The translations under genes and the position numbers were made by a program. From Sedimentimonas flavescens (GTDB lineage Bacteria; Pseudomonadota; Alphaproteobacteria; Rhodobacterales; Rhodobacteraceae), in NCBI RefSeq assembly GCF_019264375.1, contig NZ_JAHVAI010000001.1:62001-126000 (forward strand): a DNA stretch of 64,000 nt. Reading direction: 5' to 3'. The notes under the pieces are model-generated. The model worked only from the letters and a program-made list of their open reading frames with translations, had not been told where the DNA came from and did no database searches. Below, in pieces: positions 17,916 to 27,441 of this stretch; the first letter of the stretch is position 1; each line of letters starts with the position of its first letter.

Positions 17916-19328
17916 TCATTCGGCCAACACCCATGTATCCTTGACACCGCCGCCTTGCGACGAGTTCACCACCAGCGAGCCCTCGGTCAGCGCCACGCGC
18001 GTCAGCCCGCCGGGCACCAGCTCGATCTTCTCGCCCACCAGGCAATAGGGCCGCAGATCGACGTGGCGGGGCGCGATCCCATCCTCGACGAAGGTCGGCG
18101 TCGTTGAAAGCGCGAGCGTCGGTTGCGCGATGTAATTGTCGGGGTCTTCGACGATCTTGGCACGGAAGGACTCGATCTGCTCCTTGGTCGATTTCGGGCC
18201 GACAAGCATGCCATAACCGCCCGAGCCATGCACCTCCTTGACGACCAGATCGCCAAGGTTTTCTAGCACATATTTGCATTCATCCGCCTTGGCGCATTGC
18301 CAGGTGGGGACGTTTTGCAAGATCGGCTCTTCGCCCAGGTAGAAGCGCACCATCTCGGGGACGAAGGTGTAAACCGCCTTGTCATCCGCCACGCCCGCAC
18401 CCGGCGCCGAGCAGATCGACACGCCGCCCGAGCGATAGACATCCATCAGCCCCGGCACACCCAGCATCGACTCGGGCCGGAAGCAGAGCGGATCAAGGTA
18501 GGCGTCATCGATCCGGCGATAGATCACGTCAAGCTTCTTGGGCCCTTCCGTCGTGCGCATCCACACAAAGCCGCCCTCGACGAACAGATCCGCGCCCTCG
18601 ACCAGTTCGACCCCCATCAGGTCGGCCAGAAAGCTGTGCTCGTAATAGGCCGAGTTGTAATGCCCCGGCGTGAGAATGGCGATGGTGGGCTCACGCTCGC
18701 ATTTCGCGGGCGCGACCGAGGCCAGCGTGCGGCGCAGCGCATCGGCATAGCCATCTACCGGCTCAATCCGGTTCTCGCGGAAGATCTGCGGGAACATGCG
18801 CATCATGATCTCGCGGTTTTCCAGCATGTAGCTGACGCCCGAGGGCGTGCGGCAGTTGTCTTCGAGCACGTAGAACTCATCCGGCCCCGTACGCACAAGG
18901 TCGATGCCGACGATATGGCTGTAGATCCCGCGCGGGGGCGTAAAGCCCGTCACGGCGCGTTCGAATGCGTCGTTCTGATAGACCAGTCGCGCCGGGATCT
19001 TGCCCGCCCGCACGATCTCGCCGCGCCCGTAAACATCGAGCAGGAAGGCGTTGAGCGCCCTTGCGCGCTGCTTGATACCACGTTCCAGCCGGCGCCATTC
19101 AAGCTGGGTGAAGACGCGCGGAAACATGTCGAAGGGGATCAGGCGGTCCGGGTCGCCGCCCTCGCCATAGACCGCAAAGGTGATCCCGATACGGCGAAAC
19201 AGGGCTTCGGCCTCGGCCTGCTTCATCTGCCGCAACTCGGCGGGCATATCGCGGGTCCAGCCCTCAAGCCGGGCGTAAGGCTCGCGGACTTTGCCGCCGT
19301 CATACATCTCGTTGAAATAGTTCGTCAT
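17916..19328 (-). CDS. Circularly permuted ATP-grasp protein (DUF404/DUF407)
   Basis: A 470-aa protein of the circularly permuted ATP-grasp type. It begins with YFNEMYDGGKVREPYARLEG and later shows YVLEDNCRTPSGVSYMLENR and DLVVKEVHGSGGYGMLVGP, the ATP-binding loops. The family is thought to ligate amino groups or peptides to carboxylates using ATP, but no substrate is proven. It is the promoter-proximal gene of the operon with alpha-E, transglutaminase and Anbu proteins. Confidence 0.9.
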   Translation of the reverse strand: MTNYFNEMYDGGKVREPYARLEGWTRDMPAELRQMKQAEAEALFRRIGITFAVYGEGGDPDRLIPFDMFPRVFTQLEWRRLERGIKQRARALNAFLLDVYGRGEIVRAGKIPARLVYQNDAFERAVTGFTPPRGIYSHIVGIDLVRTGPDEFYVLEDNCRTPSGVSYMLENREIMMRMFPQIFRENRIEPVDGYADALRRTLASVAPAKCEREPTIAILTPGHYNSAYYEHSFLADLMGVELVEGADLFVEGGFVWMRTTEGPKKLDVIYRRIDDAYLDPLCFRPESMLGVPGLMDVYRSGGVSICSAPGAGVADDKAVYTFVPEMVRFYLGEEPILQNVPTWQCAKADECKYVLENLGDLVVKEVHGSGGYGMLVGPKSTKEQIESFRAKIVEDPDNYIAQPTLALSTTPTFVEDGIAPRHVDLRPYCLVGEKIELVPGGLTRVALTEGSLVVNSSQGGGVKDTWVLAE

Positions 19329-19557
19329 GGGGCGTGATTCCTCCGGCCTTGATCGAATCTTAGGCAGCGGATTGGGCGAGTGAAAGCGGATGCCGCCAAG
19401 GAAAGGGAAAAGCCCACGGCTTTTGCCTGAAATTTGGGATCGCGCCCAAATAATAAGCGAACGGCCATGGCCGCGGCGAAACTTCGGCCCGTCCCGCCCC
19501 TTGCCCCCACCGGGGCCAAGCCCCTATGTCTTGGGCTATACCTAGCAAGAGGCCGCC

Positions 19558-21375
19558 ATGACATTTCCCCTGCCCCAACCCGTCTTCGATGCGAACGCCA
19601 GCGCCGGGGGGTTCGGCGATCTGCCCGATTGGGATCTGAGCGACCTCTACCCCGCCCCGGACGCCCCCGAATTCGCGCGAGACATGGCGCAGCTTGAGAA
19701 AGACTGCGCCGCCTTTGCCGCCGATTACGAGGGCAAGCTGGCGACGCTCGACGCCGCTCAGATGGCGCAATGCATCGCGCGCTACGAGACGATCGAAACC
19801 ACCGCCGGGCGGCTGATGTCCTATGCCGGTCTGCGCTATTACCAGAACACCACCGATGCCGGGCGCGTCAAACTGATGGCCGACGCGCAGGACAAGATCA
19901 CCACCTTCACCACGCCGCTGGTGTTCTTCTCGCTGGAGTTCAACCGTATCGACGACGCCCGCTATGAGGCGGTGTTCAACGACCCGCTGGTCAACCGCTA
20001 CAAGCGCGTCTTCGACCGGATGCGCGCGATGAAGCCCCATCAGCTGTCCGACGAGATGGAGAAATTCCTGCACGACCAGTCGGTCGTCGGCGCCGCCGCC
20101 TGGAACCGGCTCTTCGATGAAACCACCGCCGCGCTCGAATTCGAGGTGCTGGGCGAAACGCTGAACCTGGAGGCCACGACGACGCTGCTGTCGGATCACG
20201 ACCGCGCCAAGCGCGAGGCCGCCGCGCGCGAACTGGCCCGCGTGTTTGGCGAGAACATCAAGATCTTCGCGCGCGCGCACAACACGCTGGCCAAGGAAAA
20301 GGAAATCGAGGACCGCTGGCGCAAGATGCCCACCCCGCAGACCGGGCGCCACCTGTCGAACGATGTCGAGCCCGAGGTGGTCGAGGCGCTGCGCAACGCC
20401 GTTGTTGCCGCCTATCCGCGCCTGTCGCACCGCTATTATGCGCTGAAGGCACGCTGGCTTGGCCTCGACAAGCTGCAGGTCTGGGACCGCAACGCGCCGC
20501 TGCCGACCGAGGCCCCGCGCAAGATCATGTGGGACGAGGCGCGCGCGACCGTGCTTGAGGCCTATGCCGCCTTCGCCCCGCAGATGGCCGAGCTTGCGCA
20601 GCCCTTCTTCGACAAGGGCTGGATCGACGCGGGCGTCAAACCCGGCAAGGCGCCGGGCGCCTTTGCGCACCCGACCGTGACCACGGTGCACCCCTATGTG
20701 ATGCTGAACTACCTGGGCAAGCCGCGCGACGTGATGACCCTGGCGCATGAGCTTGGCCACGGCGTGCACCAGGTTCTGGCCGCCGGTCAGGGCGAGATGC
20801 TGGCCTCGACCCCGCTGACGCTGGCCGAGACCGCCTCGGTCTTCGGCGAGATGCTGACCTTCCGCAAGCTGCTCGACGGCGCCAAGACCAAGGCCGAGCG
20901 CAAGACGCTTCTGGCGGGCAAGGTCGAGGACATGATCAACACGGTCGTGCGCCAGATTGCCTTCTACGATTTCGAATGCAAACTGCACGCCGCCCGCGCG
21001 CAGGGCGAGCTGACGCCCGACGATATCAACGCGCTGTGGATGTCGGTGCAGGCCGAAAGCCTTGGTCCGGCGTTTGAGTTCATGGAGGGATATGAGACCT
21101 TCTGGTCCTACATCCCGCATTTCGTCCATTCGCCCTTCTACGTCTATGCCTATGCCTTCGGCGACGGGCTGGTGAACGCGCTTTACGCGGCCTATGCCGA
21201 CGGGCTGCCCGAGTTCCAGCAGAAGTATTTCGAGATGCTCACGGCGGGCGGCTCGAAGCACCACAAGGAATTGCTTGCGCCCTTCGGGCTCGACGCCTCA
21301 GACCCGGCCTTCTGGGACAAGGGTCTGTCGATGATCGCGGGCTTCATCGACGAGTTGGAAGCGATGGAAGACTGA
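19558..21375 (+). CDS. pepF: M3 family oligoendopeptidase F
   Basis: A 605-aa zinc metallopeptidase of family M3. The zinc motif is HELGH (His397-Glu398 and His401) in MTLAHELGHGVHQVL, followed by the family glutamate region LAETASVFGEML. It probably cleaves oligopeptides in the cytoplasm. There is no signal peptide. It is divergent from the ATP-grasp gene, and a strong hairpin follows its stop. Confidence 0.93.
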   Translation: MTFPLPQPVFDANASAGGFGDLPDWDLSDLYPAPDAPEFARDMAQLEKDCAAFAADYEGKLATLDAAQMAQCIARYETIETTAGRLMSYAGLRYYQNTTDAGRVKLMADAQDKITTFTTPLVFFSLEFNRIDDARYEAVFNDPLVNRYKRVFDRMRAMKPHQLSDEMEKFLHDQSVVGAAAWNRLFDETTAALEFEVLGETLNLEATTTLLSDHDRAKREAAARELARVFGENIKIFARAHNTLAKEKEIEDRWRKMPTPQTGRHLSNDVEPEVVEALRNAVVAAYPRLSHRYYALKARWLGLDKLQVWDRNAPLPTEAPRKIMWDEARATVLEAYAAFAPQMAELAQPFFDKGWIDAGVKPGKAPGAFAHPTVTTVHPYVMLNYLGKPRDVMTLAHELGHGVHQVLAAGQGEMLASTPLTLAETASVFGEMLTFRKLLDGAKTKAERKTLLAGKVEDMINTVVRQIAFYDFECKLHAARAQGELTPDDINALWMSVQAESLGPAFEFMEGYETFWSYIPHFVHSPFYVYAYAFGDGLVNALYAAYADGLPEFQQKYFEMLTAGGSKHHKELLAPFGLDASDPAFWDKGLSMIAGFIDELEAMED

Positions 21376-21381
21376 TCGAGA

Positions 21382-21406
21382 AACGGGGCCGCGAGGCCCC
21401 GTTTTC
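21382..21406. terminator. Rho-independent terminator, likely bidirectional
   Basis: AACGGGGCC (21382-21390) pairs with GGCCCCGTT (21395-21403) and is followed by TTTT on the plus strand, right after the pepF stop. On the minus strand it is followed by TTTC, so it can also end the Hint gene, whose stop codon overlaps the T run. Confidence 0.85.
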
Positions 21407-22214
21407 ATTCCCAGAGCGCCGCCATCGCCTTCATACCTAGGCGCGGCAGGGCCATCTCGCCGAAATCCTCGATCCGGCGGATATGCGGAAAGAGCGCAAC
21501 GAACAGCTCCAGCATCCGCGGATCGACCAGTTGCTCAAGACCGACGCCCGGATGATAGCTTTCCACCTCGACCCCGGCGACGCGCAGGGCGGCGTGGCGA
21601 TCGAGCACGACGTGATAGGTGGTGATCGGAGCGACGGGGGCGACCTCAATGATGCCGATGCCGTCCACCAGCGCGCAGGCGGGCACAAAGGCCGCCTCCG
21701 CGTCCGCAATGCGGCGAACCCGCGCGCTGTCCATGCGGATGCGTGCGCCCGGCCCGAGCACCAGATCGGCGACCGGGCGCCCCTCGCCCAAGGCCTCGGC
21801 GGTCAGGCGCGTCATGCAGGTCCGGCCGTCGCTACAGTCCGGCCGCATCGCGGCAAAATGCGTCATCGATCCGATCCAGCGGACCAGGCAGGTCTCGCCG
21901 CCCGCAACCAGAACGTGACTGCCCGGCATCAGGTCCTCGATCGCGCAGGGGCCTGCGGTGGTCTGCACGACAGCGCCACGCGCAAGCGCAGAACAGGCGT
22001 GCTCGAACAGCGGAATCGCGGGCGCAATACGGTTTGAGGTCTCAATCTCGCCCGAAGACGTGAGCCAGGCGGCCTCGTATCGGCGCGTCAGAGGAATCGC
22101 GCGCAGAGGCCGCCGCTCAGTTCCAACGTGCCCGCGCAGATGCGCGTGCGATGGGCCAGACCGGTCCCCGCCAGAGATTGCAACACCCATGGCAGGAGGG
22201 TGAGGATATGACAT
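21405..22214 (-). CDS. Hint (Hedgehog/intein) domain protein
   Basis: A 269-aa protein with a Hint fold from about residue 70. Cys74 in EHACSALARGAVVQTTAG occupies the position of the usual CF-x-GT start, and the motifs HVLVAGGETCLVRWIG and TTYHVVLDRHAALRVAGVEV are typical of the bacterial Hint_2 family common in Rhodobacterales. These domains are homologous to self-splicing or self-cleaving elements, but most stand-alone bacterial copies have no known substrate. No cargo domain and no signal peptide are evident. The ATG at 22214 was chosen because it starts the family-like region; an upstream ATG exists. Confidence 0.78.
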   Translation of the reverse strand: MSYPHPPAMGVAISGGDRSGPSHAHLRGHVGTERRPLRAIPLTRRYEAAWLTSSGEIETSNRIAPAIPLFEHACSALARGAVVQTTAGPCAIEDLMPGSHVLVAGGETCLVRWIGSMTHFAAMRPDCSDGRTCMTRLTAEALGEGRPVADLVLGPGARIRMDSARVRRIADAEAAFVPACALVDGIGIIEVAPVAPITTYHVVLDRHAALRVAGVEVESYHPGVGLEQLVDPRMLELFVALFPHIRRIEDFGEMALPRLGMKAMAALWE

Positions 22215-22430
22215 GCGAACAGCCCTTTCGGTCTGGTCACATCTGCTACGGCCCCCACCGGATGCAGAGAGACAGACCAATTATGGGCGGCCGGCGCATT
22301 GGCGTCAAATTTATGAAGCTATTATGACGGCCCGCGAGACCAGTCCGCGCCCGGCATCGTCACTGTTTCCCCGAACACGGATTCCGCCGCATTCTCGCCA
22401 CAGTTCGAGGCACTCACAGCGAATCGCGGA

Positions 22431-23192
22431 TCACAGCCGGATGGTCGAGATCAGGCGGCCATAGTCGGCTTCGCCCGCATGGGTTGTGCGGCGATAGGAG
22501 TAGAACCGCTCGCTATCCGAGTAGGTGCAGTGGCGCGTCCATTCAGCCTCACCCACGCCAGCCTCGCGCAGGCGATGCAACCCGAAGGCCGGCAGATCGA
22601 ACATCGGCTTGCCCGCGGGCCCGCCCGAGAAGAAGCGGCCATAATCGGGGTCTTCGACAAGGAAGTTTTCCATGAAGTCGTGGCCGACTTCATAGGCGCG
22701 CTGCGAGATACAAGGGCCGATGACCGCCGTGATATTCGCGCGATCCGCCCCGAGGGCCTCCATGGCCTCGACCGTCGCCTCAAGCACCCCCTCAAGCGCG
22801 CCACGCCAGCCCGCATGGGCCGCACCCACGACCCCGGCCTGACGGTCGGCAAACAGCACCGGCTGGCAATCGGCGGTCAGCACGGTCAGCAGCACGCCCG
22901 GGGTCGCCGTCACCAGCGCATCGGCCTGCACCGCCGCGTCAAGCGGGCCTGTCACGCTTAGCACATCGGCGGAATGGATCTGGTGCACACCCACCATCGC
23001 CTCGGGCGTCACGCCCATGGCCGCGGCCACGCGATCGCGGTTGACGTTGACGGCGTCCGTCAGATCGCTGGACCCATGGCCGCAATTCAACCCCTGGAAC
23101 ACACCCGAAGAGGCGCCCCCCTTGCGGGTGAAGAAGCCATGCGCGACACCGTTCAGCGCGGGCGAAGTCAGAATTTCAAGCGTGGTCGGCAT
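22431..23192 (-). CDS. pgeF: Peptidoglycan editing factor PgeF (polyphenol oxidase family)
   Basis: A 253-aa protein of the PgeF/YfiH/laccase-domain family. Motifs include HGFFTRKGGASSGVFQGLNCG and the metal site ADCQPVLFADRQAGVVGAAHAGWRGAL with its Cys and His residues, then VIGPCISQRAYEVG. PgeF removes wrongly incorporated L-Ser from peptidoglycan precursors in E. coli; the same role is inferred. It lies 2 nt from the upstream methyltransferase gene and is probably translated from the same transcript as lgt. Confidence 0.93.
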   Translation of the reverse strand: MPTTLEILTSPALNGVAHGFFTRKGGASSGVFQGLNCGHGSSDLTDAVNVNRDRVAAAMGVTPEAMVGVHQIHSADVLSVTGPLDAAVQADALVTATPGVLLTVLTADCQPVLFADRQAGVVGAAHAGWRGALEGVLEATVEAMEALGADRANITAVIGPCISQRAYEVGHDFMENFLVEDPDYGRFFSGGPAGKPMFDLPAFGLHRLREAGVGEAEWTRHCTYSDSERFYSYRRTTHAGEADYGRLISTIRL

Positions 23193-23194
23193 GA

Positions 23195-24277
23195 TCAGTC
23201 AGCGGCCCCATCGAACCCCGGAGGCAGTGGGGCGGTAGCGGGATAGATGGCAAGGGTTTGGAACAGGTGACCCATTTCCTCGGGGTGGGTCAAGCGGCGA
23301 TGCGCAGCGATATGGCTTTCGAGCGCCGCGCCGCTCAGCTTGCTGGCAAGGCCCTGCGCGCGCGCCGTGATGCCGAGACGTTCGAGCAACACGCCTTGCG
23401 GTGTCATCGCGCTGACGGCGGCGCCCGCGTTGCGCGCAGAATGGGCGAGCGGTGCGAACGCGACATGGGCGGTCAGATCCGCCTCGCCGGGGTTGGCGAA
23501 GGGGCTTTCGGGCTTGTGCGCGCGCAGGGCCTGAAACGTATCGCCAAGGCTGCGCCAGTTGCCATAATCGATGAAGATCGCAACCCCGCCCTGCGCAGCG
23601 ATGCGCCCCGCCACGGCAGAGGCTACGGACGGGCCGCCGGGGCAGATCTCGACGACATCGCCCTCGGACGTATCGGCCATGCGATCGCGCAGCAAAGCCA
23701 GCGGCAGCGGCGCGGTGAGGCCGGGCACCAGCGCGCCATCGGGGCCGAGGCCCACCTGACGCTCGGCCCAGGCATTACCGTGGCGCTCGAACTGGCGGAT
23801 CGGCAGAGCGTCAATGAATTCGTTGGCGACGAGATAAAGCGGGCCTTCGGGCAACTCCTCGACGCTTTCGTGCCAGGTCACGTCCAGCCCCGCCAACCGG
23901 TCGCGCTGGATACCGCGCAGGGTGGCGGAAGCCTCGACCAGATGGATCTCGGCGGCCTCGAGCATACCGGGCACGGCGCGCATCGCGCGCGTCATATCGG
24001 CCATCAAGGTACCGCGCCCCGGCCCCGGCTCGGCCAGAACAAAACGCGCAGGCCGGCCCTGATCGACCCAGACCTGCGCGAGGCACAGGCCCAGCATCTC
24101 ACCGAACATCTGCGAGATTTCGGGCGCAGTGATGAAATCGCCCGCCGCCCCGAAGGGATCGCGCGTCGCGTAATAGCCGTGCGCGGGATGCAGCAGGCAT
24201 TCGGCCATATAGTGATCGAGGCGCATCGGCCCCTCGGTCGCGATCTTGCGAGCGAGGATCGCGGCCAGCGGGGTCAT
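23195..24277 (-). CDS. SAM-dependent methyltransferase, MidA/NDUFAF7 family
   Basis: A 360-aa class I methyltransferase of the DUF185 (MidA, NDUFAF7) family. The N-terminus [31 protein letters not shown] and the motif [19 protein letters not shown] are characteristic. NDUFAF7 methylates an arginine of complex I in mitochondria; bacterial relatives are likely protein arginine methyltransferases. Its start is fixed by a 4-nt ATGA overlap with the lgt stop at 24274-24277. Confidence 0.88.
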   Translation of the reverse strand: MTPLAAILARKIATEGPMRLDHYMAECLLHPAHGYYATRDPFGAAGDFITAPEISQMFGEMLGLCLAQVWVDQGRPARFVLAEPGPGRGTLMADMTRAMRAVPGMLEAAEIHLVEASATLRGIQRDRLAGLDVTWHESVEELPEGPLYLVANEFIDALPIRQFERHGNAWAERQVGLGPDGALVPGLTAPLPLALLRDRMADTSEGDVVEICPGGPSVASAVAGRIAAQGGVAIFIDYGNWRSLGDTFQALRAHKPESPFANPGEADLTAHVAFAPLAHSARNAGAAVSAMTPQGVLLERLGITARAQGLASKLSGAALESHIAAHRRLTHPEEMGHLFQTLAIYPATAPLPPGFDGAAD

Positions 24278-25152
24278 GCCGCTCTCCGCGCGCGCCAGAT
24301 CAGCCACAGACCCACGACGATCATCGGCAGAGACAGGATCTGACCCATCGTAAGCCCGCCACCGGCGAATTGCAGCGCATAGCCCAAGGGGTTGTCAACG
24401 CCGGCAAATTGCGCGTCGGGCTGGCGGAACAGTTCGACAAAGGCGCGGGCCGCACCGTAACCAATCAGGAAGACGCCAAAGAGCGTGCCGGGGCGGCGCA
24501 GCGCGCCAGCCTGCAACATCACCCACAGGATGGCGCCGAGCAAAAGCCCCTCAAGCCCCGCCTCGTAAAGCTGCGAGGGGTGGCGCGCGCAGAGGCCATC
24601 GACCTGCCCGGCCCAGCCGTAACAGGCCTGCGCCTCGGGCACCGGGAATATCACGCCCCAGGGCATGTCGGTCGGGCGGCCCCAAAGCTCGGGCTTGATG
24701 AAGTTCGCGATGCGCCCCAGGAACAGCCCGATCGGCGCGACCAGCGCGGCGGCATCGGCGATGTTCAGAACCGGCAGCATGTTGCGGCGGCAATACCACC
24801 AGATCGCCACGACGACGCCCAGAAATCCGCCATGGAAGGACATGCCGCCCTGCCAGACCTTCAGGATCTCAAGCGGATTGCTGAAATAATAGCCCGGCTG
24901 GTAGAACAGCACGAAACCAAGCCGCCCGCCAAGAACCACGCCCACGATCACGGCGGTCAGCAAATCCTCGACCCGCTCGGGCGGCATCGGCGCCTGCCCG
25001 CCCCACAGCTTGGGGCGCCGCATCAGGCCAACGACCATACGCCAGCCCAGCACCAGCCCCGCGATATAGGCCAGGGCATACCAGCGGATCGGCAGGCCCA
25101 CACCCGGGATGACAAAGGCGTTCGGGTCGATATCTGGGAAGGGAATGGCCAT
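24274..25152 (-). CDS. lgt: Prolipoprotein diacylglyceryl transferase Lgt
   Basis: A 292-aa multi-pass inner-membrane enzyme that transfers diacylglyceryl from phosphatidylglycerol to the cysteine of prolipoproteins. Signature residues are visible: [31 protein letters not shown] and [15 protein letters not shown]. Six or seven hydrophobic segments are present. The start at 25152 gives [17 protein letters not shown], the family N-terminus. It is first in the lgt - methyltransferase - pgeF operon. Confidence 0.95.
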   Translation of the reverse strand: MAIPFPDIDPNAFVIPGVGLPIRWYALAYIAGLVLGWRMVVGLMRRPKLWGGQAPMPPERVEDLLTAVIVGVVLGGRLGFVLFYQPGYYFSNPLEILKVWQGGMSFHGGFLGVVVAIWWYCRRNMLPVLNIADAAALVAPIGLFLGRIANFIKPELWGRPTDMPWGVIFPVPEAQACYGWAGQVDGLCARHPSQLYEAGLEGLLLGAILWVMLQAGALRRPGTLFGVFLIGYGAARAFVELFRQPDAQFAGVDNPLGYALQFAGGGLTMGQILSLPMIVVGLWLIWRARRAA

Positions 25153-25268
25153 GGCGCTCCTCGTGTCGGGGCGCACAACACCTCGGCCCCGCGGCGAAGT
25201 CAACCTTGTCTCTGGGCGCGTGCAGGCTCATATAGGGCAAAACCCCGTGATACGACCGGAGAGACCCG

Positions 25269-25514
25269 ATGGAAGCGCCGAACAAGTTCTTTGACGAGAT
25301 GTCCAAGCTGATGACCAACGCCATGGGCGTGGCCCAGGGCGCCAAGACCGAGGCCGAGACCGCGATGAAAAGCTGGATGGACCGCTGGCTGGCCGACCGC
25401 GATTTCGTCACCCGCGAGGAATTCGACGCGGTGAAAGCCATGGCCCAGAAGGCGCGCGAGGAGAACGAGGCCCTCAAGGCCCGCATCGCCAATCTCGAAA
25501 ACGCCGAGAAGTAA
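25269..25514 (+). CDS. ubiK: Accessory factor UbiK family protein (BMFP)
   Basis: An 81-aa protein of the UbiK (formerly BMFP/DUF526) family. The C-terminal helix FDAVKAMAQKAREENEALKARIANLEN is a predicted coiled coil used for trimerisation. UbiK assists aerobic ubiquinone synthesis by binding UbiJ and lipids. The gene is divergent from lgt and convergent with the NUDIX gene, which starts directly at its stop. AGAGACCCG lies upstream of the ATG. Confidence 0.88.
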   Translation: MEAPNKFFDEMSKLMTNAMGVAQGAKTEAETAMKSWMDRWLADRDFVTREEFDAVKAMAQKAREENEALKARIANLENAEK

Positions 25515-25934
25515 TTACCCGCGCCCGAGCGCGCGACGCAGCACCTCATCGACGCGGCGGCTCATCGGGAGTTGCCGCGCGAGCACCTGTCCGACCTCGA
25601 CCCATGCCGCCTCAAGCGCGTCATCGGCGGCGACGGGCTCCCCCGCCCGGTAGCGGCATTGCACCGCGACAAGGTGATAGTGGAAGGCCACGGCGCCGCT
25701 GTCATCATGCGAGATCGCATCGGCGCTGGCGATGATCTGGCCCTGATCCGCGCTGACGCCGGTTTCCTCGGCCAGTTCGCGCAGGGCGGCGGCCTCGACC
25801 GTCTCGCCCCAATCGACCTTGCCACCCGGAAAGCCCCAAAGCCCGGCATCGGGCGGATTTGCGCGGCGCACCAGCAAGACCGAGTCGCCCCGCAGGACCA
25901 CGGCCAGAACGCCAAGGCGCGGAATGCCGCTCAT
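25515..25934 (-). CDS. NUDIX hydrolase
   Basis: A 139-aa NUDIX domain protein. The Nudix box reads [26 protein letters not shown], matching GX5EX7REUXEEXGU with the catalytic glutamates. It probably hydrolyses a nucleoside diphosphate derivative or pyrophosphate-linked metabolite; the substrate cannot be read from the sequence. Its ATG overlaps the stop of the DUF6476 gene by 4 nt on the minus strand. Confidence 0.9.
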   Translation of the reverse strand: MSGIPRLGVLAVVLRGDSVLLVRRANPPDAGLWGFPGGKVDWGETVEAAALRELAEETGVSADQGQIIASADAISHDDSGAVAFHYHLVAVQCRYRAGEPVAADDALEAAWVEVGQVLARQLPMSRRVDEVLRRALGRG

Positions 25935-26233
25935 TGCCCGCCAGCCAGAACGGTTTGGCCAATCAGCCGCCCGTCGGCCGCATAGACCAACACGCGATCA
26001 TCGGCGCTCAGCACCACGATGCGCTCGCCTGCAAAGGTGATGGCGGCGGGCGAGACCCCTTCGGGCAGCGCGATCGTCTCGGGCAGGACGGGCATCACCG
26101 CCTTGTCCGGCATGCGGATGACAATCAGCGCGACGATGATTATAAGCCCCAGGATCATCGTGGCCGTCAGCGCCGTCACCAGAACTTTGAGAAAGCGGAC
26201 CTCGGGCAGCGGGGTCTGATCGGAAGGCATCAT
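25931..26233 (-). CDS. DUF6476 family membrane protein
   Basis: A small protein of about 100 aa with one hydrophobic segment, [23 protein letters not shown], near residues 16-38. The C-terminal half ([23 protein letters not shown]) looks like a short beta-rich extracytoplasmic domain. It matches the DUF6476 family of alphaproteobacteria; the function is unknown. Start choice is uncertain among 26230, 26233 and 26242; the beginning overlaps the start codon of rluD on the other strand. Confidence 0.7.
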   Translation of the reverse strand: MMPSDQTPLPEVRFLKVLVTALTATMILGLIIIVALIVIRMPDKAVMPVLPETIALPEGVSPAAITFAGERIVVLSADDRVLVYAADGRLIGQTVLAGGQ

Positions 26234-27290
26234 GTCGGACATGGAAGAACGTATCCTGAAGCTGGTGATCGAAGCCGGAGAGGACGGCAATCCCCCCGCT
26301 GACCGCCTTGATAAGGCGCTTGCCGCCATTGTGCCAGAGGAAGCGGCCCTGTCGCGCTCGCGCCTGGCGAAGATGATCGCCGAGGGTGCGGTGCTGCGCA
26401 ATGGCGCGCCGATCACCGACCAGAAGGCCAAGGTGGCCGTGGGTGATGTCTACGAGATCACGCTGGAGCCCCCCAAACCCGTCGAAACCGTCGCGCAGGA
26501 AATCCCGCTGGAGGTGCTGTGGGAGGATGACGACCTGATCGTCATCGACAAGCCTGCGGGCATGGTCGTTCACCCCGCGCCGGGGTCTGAGGATGGCACG
26601 CTGGTGAACGCGCTCTTGCACCATTTCGGCGGCAATCTGTCGGGCATCGGCGGCGAGGCGCGGCCCGGCATCGTGCATCGCATCGACAAGGACACCTCGG
26701 GGCTGCTCGTTGTGGCGAAATCCGACCGCGCGCATCACGGCCTTGCCGCACAGTTCGAGAAGCACTCGGTCCACCGCCATTACCTGGCCGTGGTGCATGG
26801 TGTGCCCAATGCTGCCGACCCGCGCCTGCGCGGCACGCGCGGGGTCAGCTTTGAGGCGGGGAATATCCTGAAAGTCACCTCGCAGCTAGCGCGCCACAAG
26901 ACCGACCGCCAGCGTCAGGCGGTGCTGTTCGACGGCGGCCGCCATGCTGTCACCCGCGCTCGCGTGGTCGAGGATTTCGCCGGCACCGCGTCACTGGTGG
27001 ATTGCTGGCTCGAGACCGGGCGCACGCACCAGATCCGTGTGCACCTGGCCCATGCGGGTCACGGGCTGATCGGCGATCCGGTCTATGGCGGCAAGCGCAA
27101 GCTACCCGCCAAGGTGATCGGCGAGGCCGCCGCCCAGGCTGCTGCCGGCTTCCCCCGGCAGGCGCTGCACGCGGCCACGCTTGGCTTCATCCACCCCGTC
27201 ACGCGCGAGGAGCTGAGCTTCTCCTCCCCCCTGCCCGCCGACATGGAGGCGCTGCTGGACGCCCTGCGCAACGGCGTGCAGAAGGGCTGA
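26232..27290 (+). CDS. rluD: RluA family 23S rRNA pseudouridine synthase (RluD-like)
   Basis: A 352-aa pseudouridine synthase. An N-terminal S4 domain (about residues 15-85) precedes the catalytic domain. The catalytic Asp152 lies in HRIDKDTSGLLVVAK, and GRTHQIRVHLAHAGHGLIGD is the second conserved motif. RluD modifies 23S rRNA helix 69 and helps late 50S assembly. GGAAGG precedes the ATG at 26232. Related RluC enzymes cannot be fully excluded, but the length and S4 arrangement fit RluD. Confidence 0.9.
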   Translation: MSDMEERILKLVIEAGEDGNPPADRLDKALAAIVPEEAALSRSRLAKMIAEGAVLRNGAPITDQKAKVAVGDVYEITLEPPKPVETVAQEIPLEVLWEDDDLIVIDKPAGMVVHPAPGSEDGTLVNALLHHFGGNLSGIGGEARPGIVHRIDKDTSGLLVVAKSDRAHHGLAAQFEKHSVHRHYLAVVHGVPNAADPRLRGTRGVSFEAGNILKVTSQLARHKTDRQRQAVLFDGGRHAVTRARVVEDFAGTASLVDCWLETGRTHQIRVHLAHAGHGLIGDPVYGGKRKLPAKVIGEAAAQAAAGFPRQALHAATLGFIHPVTREELSFSSPLPADMEALLDALRNGVQKG

Positions 27291-27385
27291 GCTGTTAGCG
27301 TTCACGAAAGCGTCAGCTAGTGTTGCGATACGACGGAAAGCGCTTCATTCTGCGTTCAGCACTCTGAGATATCGGCCGGACAGCA

Positions 27386-27413
27386 CTTGAACGGCGCGTC
27401 AGCGTTCCCACTT
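27386..27413 (+). promoter_or_regulatory. Candidate heat-shock type promoter upstream of rpoH
   Basis: CTTGAA (27386-27391) and CCCACTT (27407-27413) are separated by 15 nt. They resemble the sigma-32 elements CTTGAA and CCCCATnT. The site is 29 nt before the rpoH start, which would allow autoregulation. This is a weak match and only a candidate. Confidence 0.3.
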
Positions 27414-27441
27414 TTGGGGGTCGATGAGGGAGAAGGTCTGA

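Noticed and set aside
19462-19473. CGGCCATGGCCG palindrome between the ATP-grasp gene and pepF
   Set aside because: A 12-bp GC-rich palindrome of this kind is expected by chance in such DNA and is not repeated nearby.
19360-21264. Long minus-strand open frame opposite oligoendopeptidase F
   Set aside because: The plus strand holds the HELGH metallopeptidase; the other frame shows no conserved pattern.
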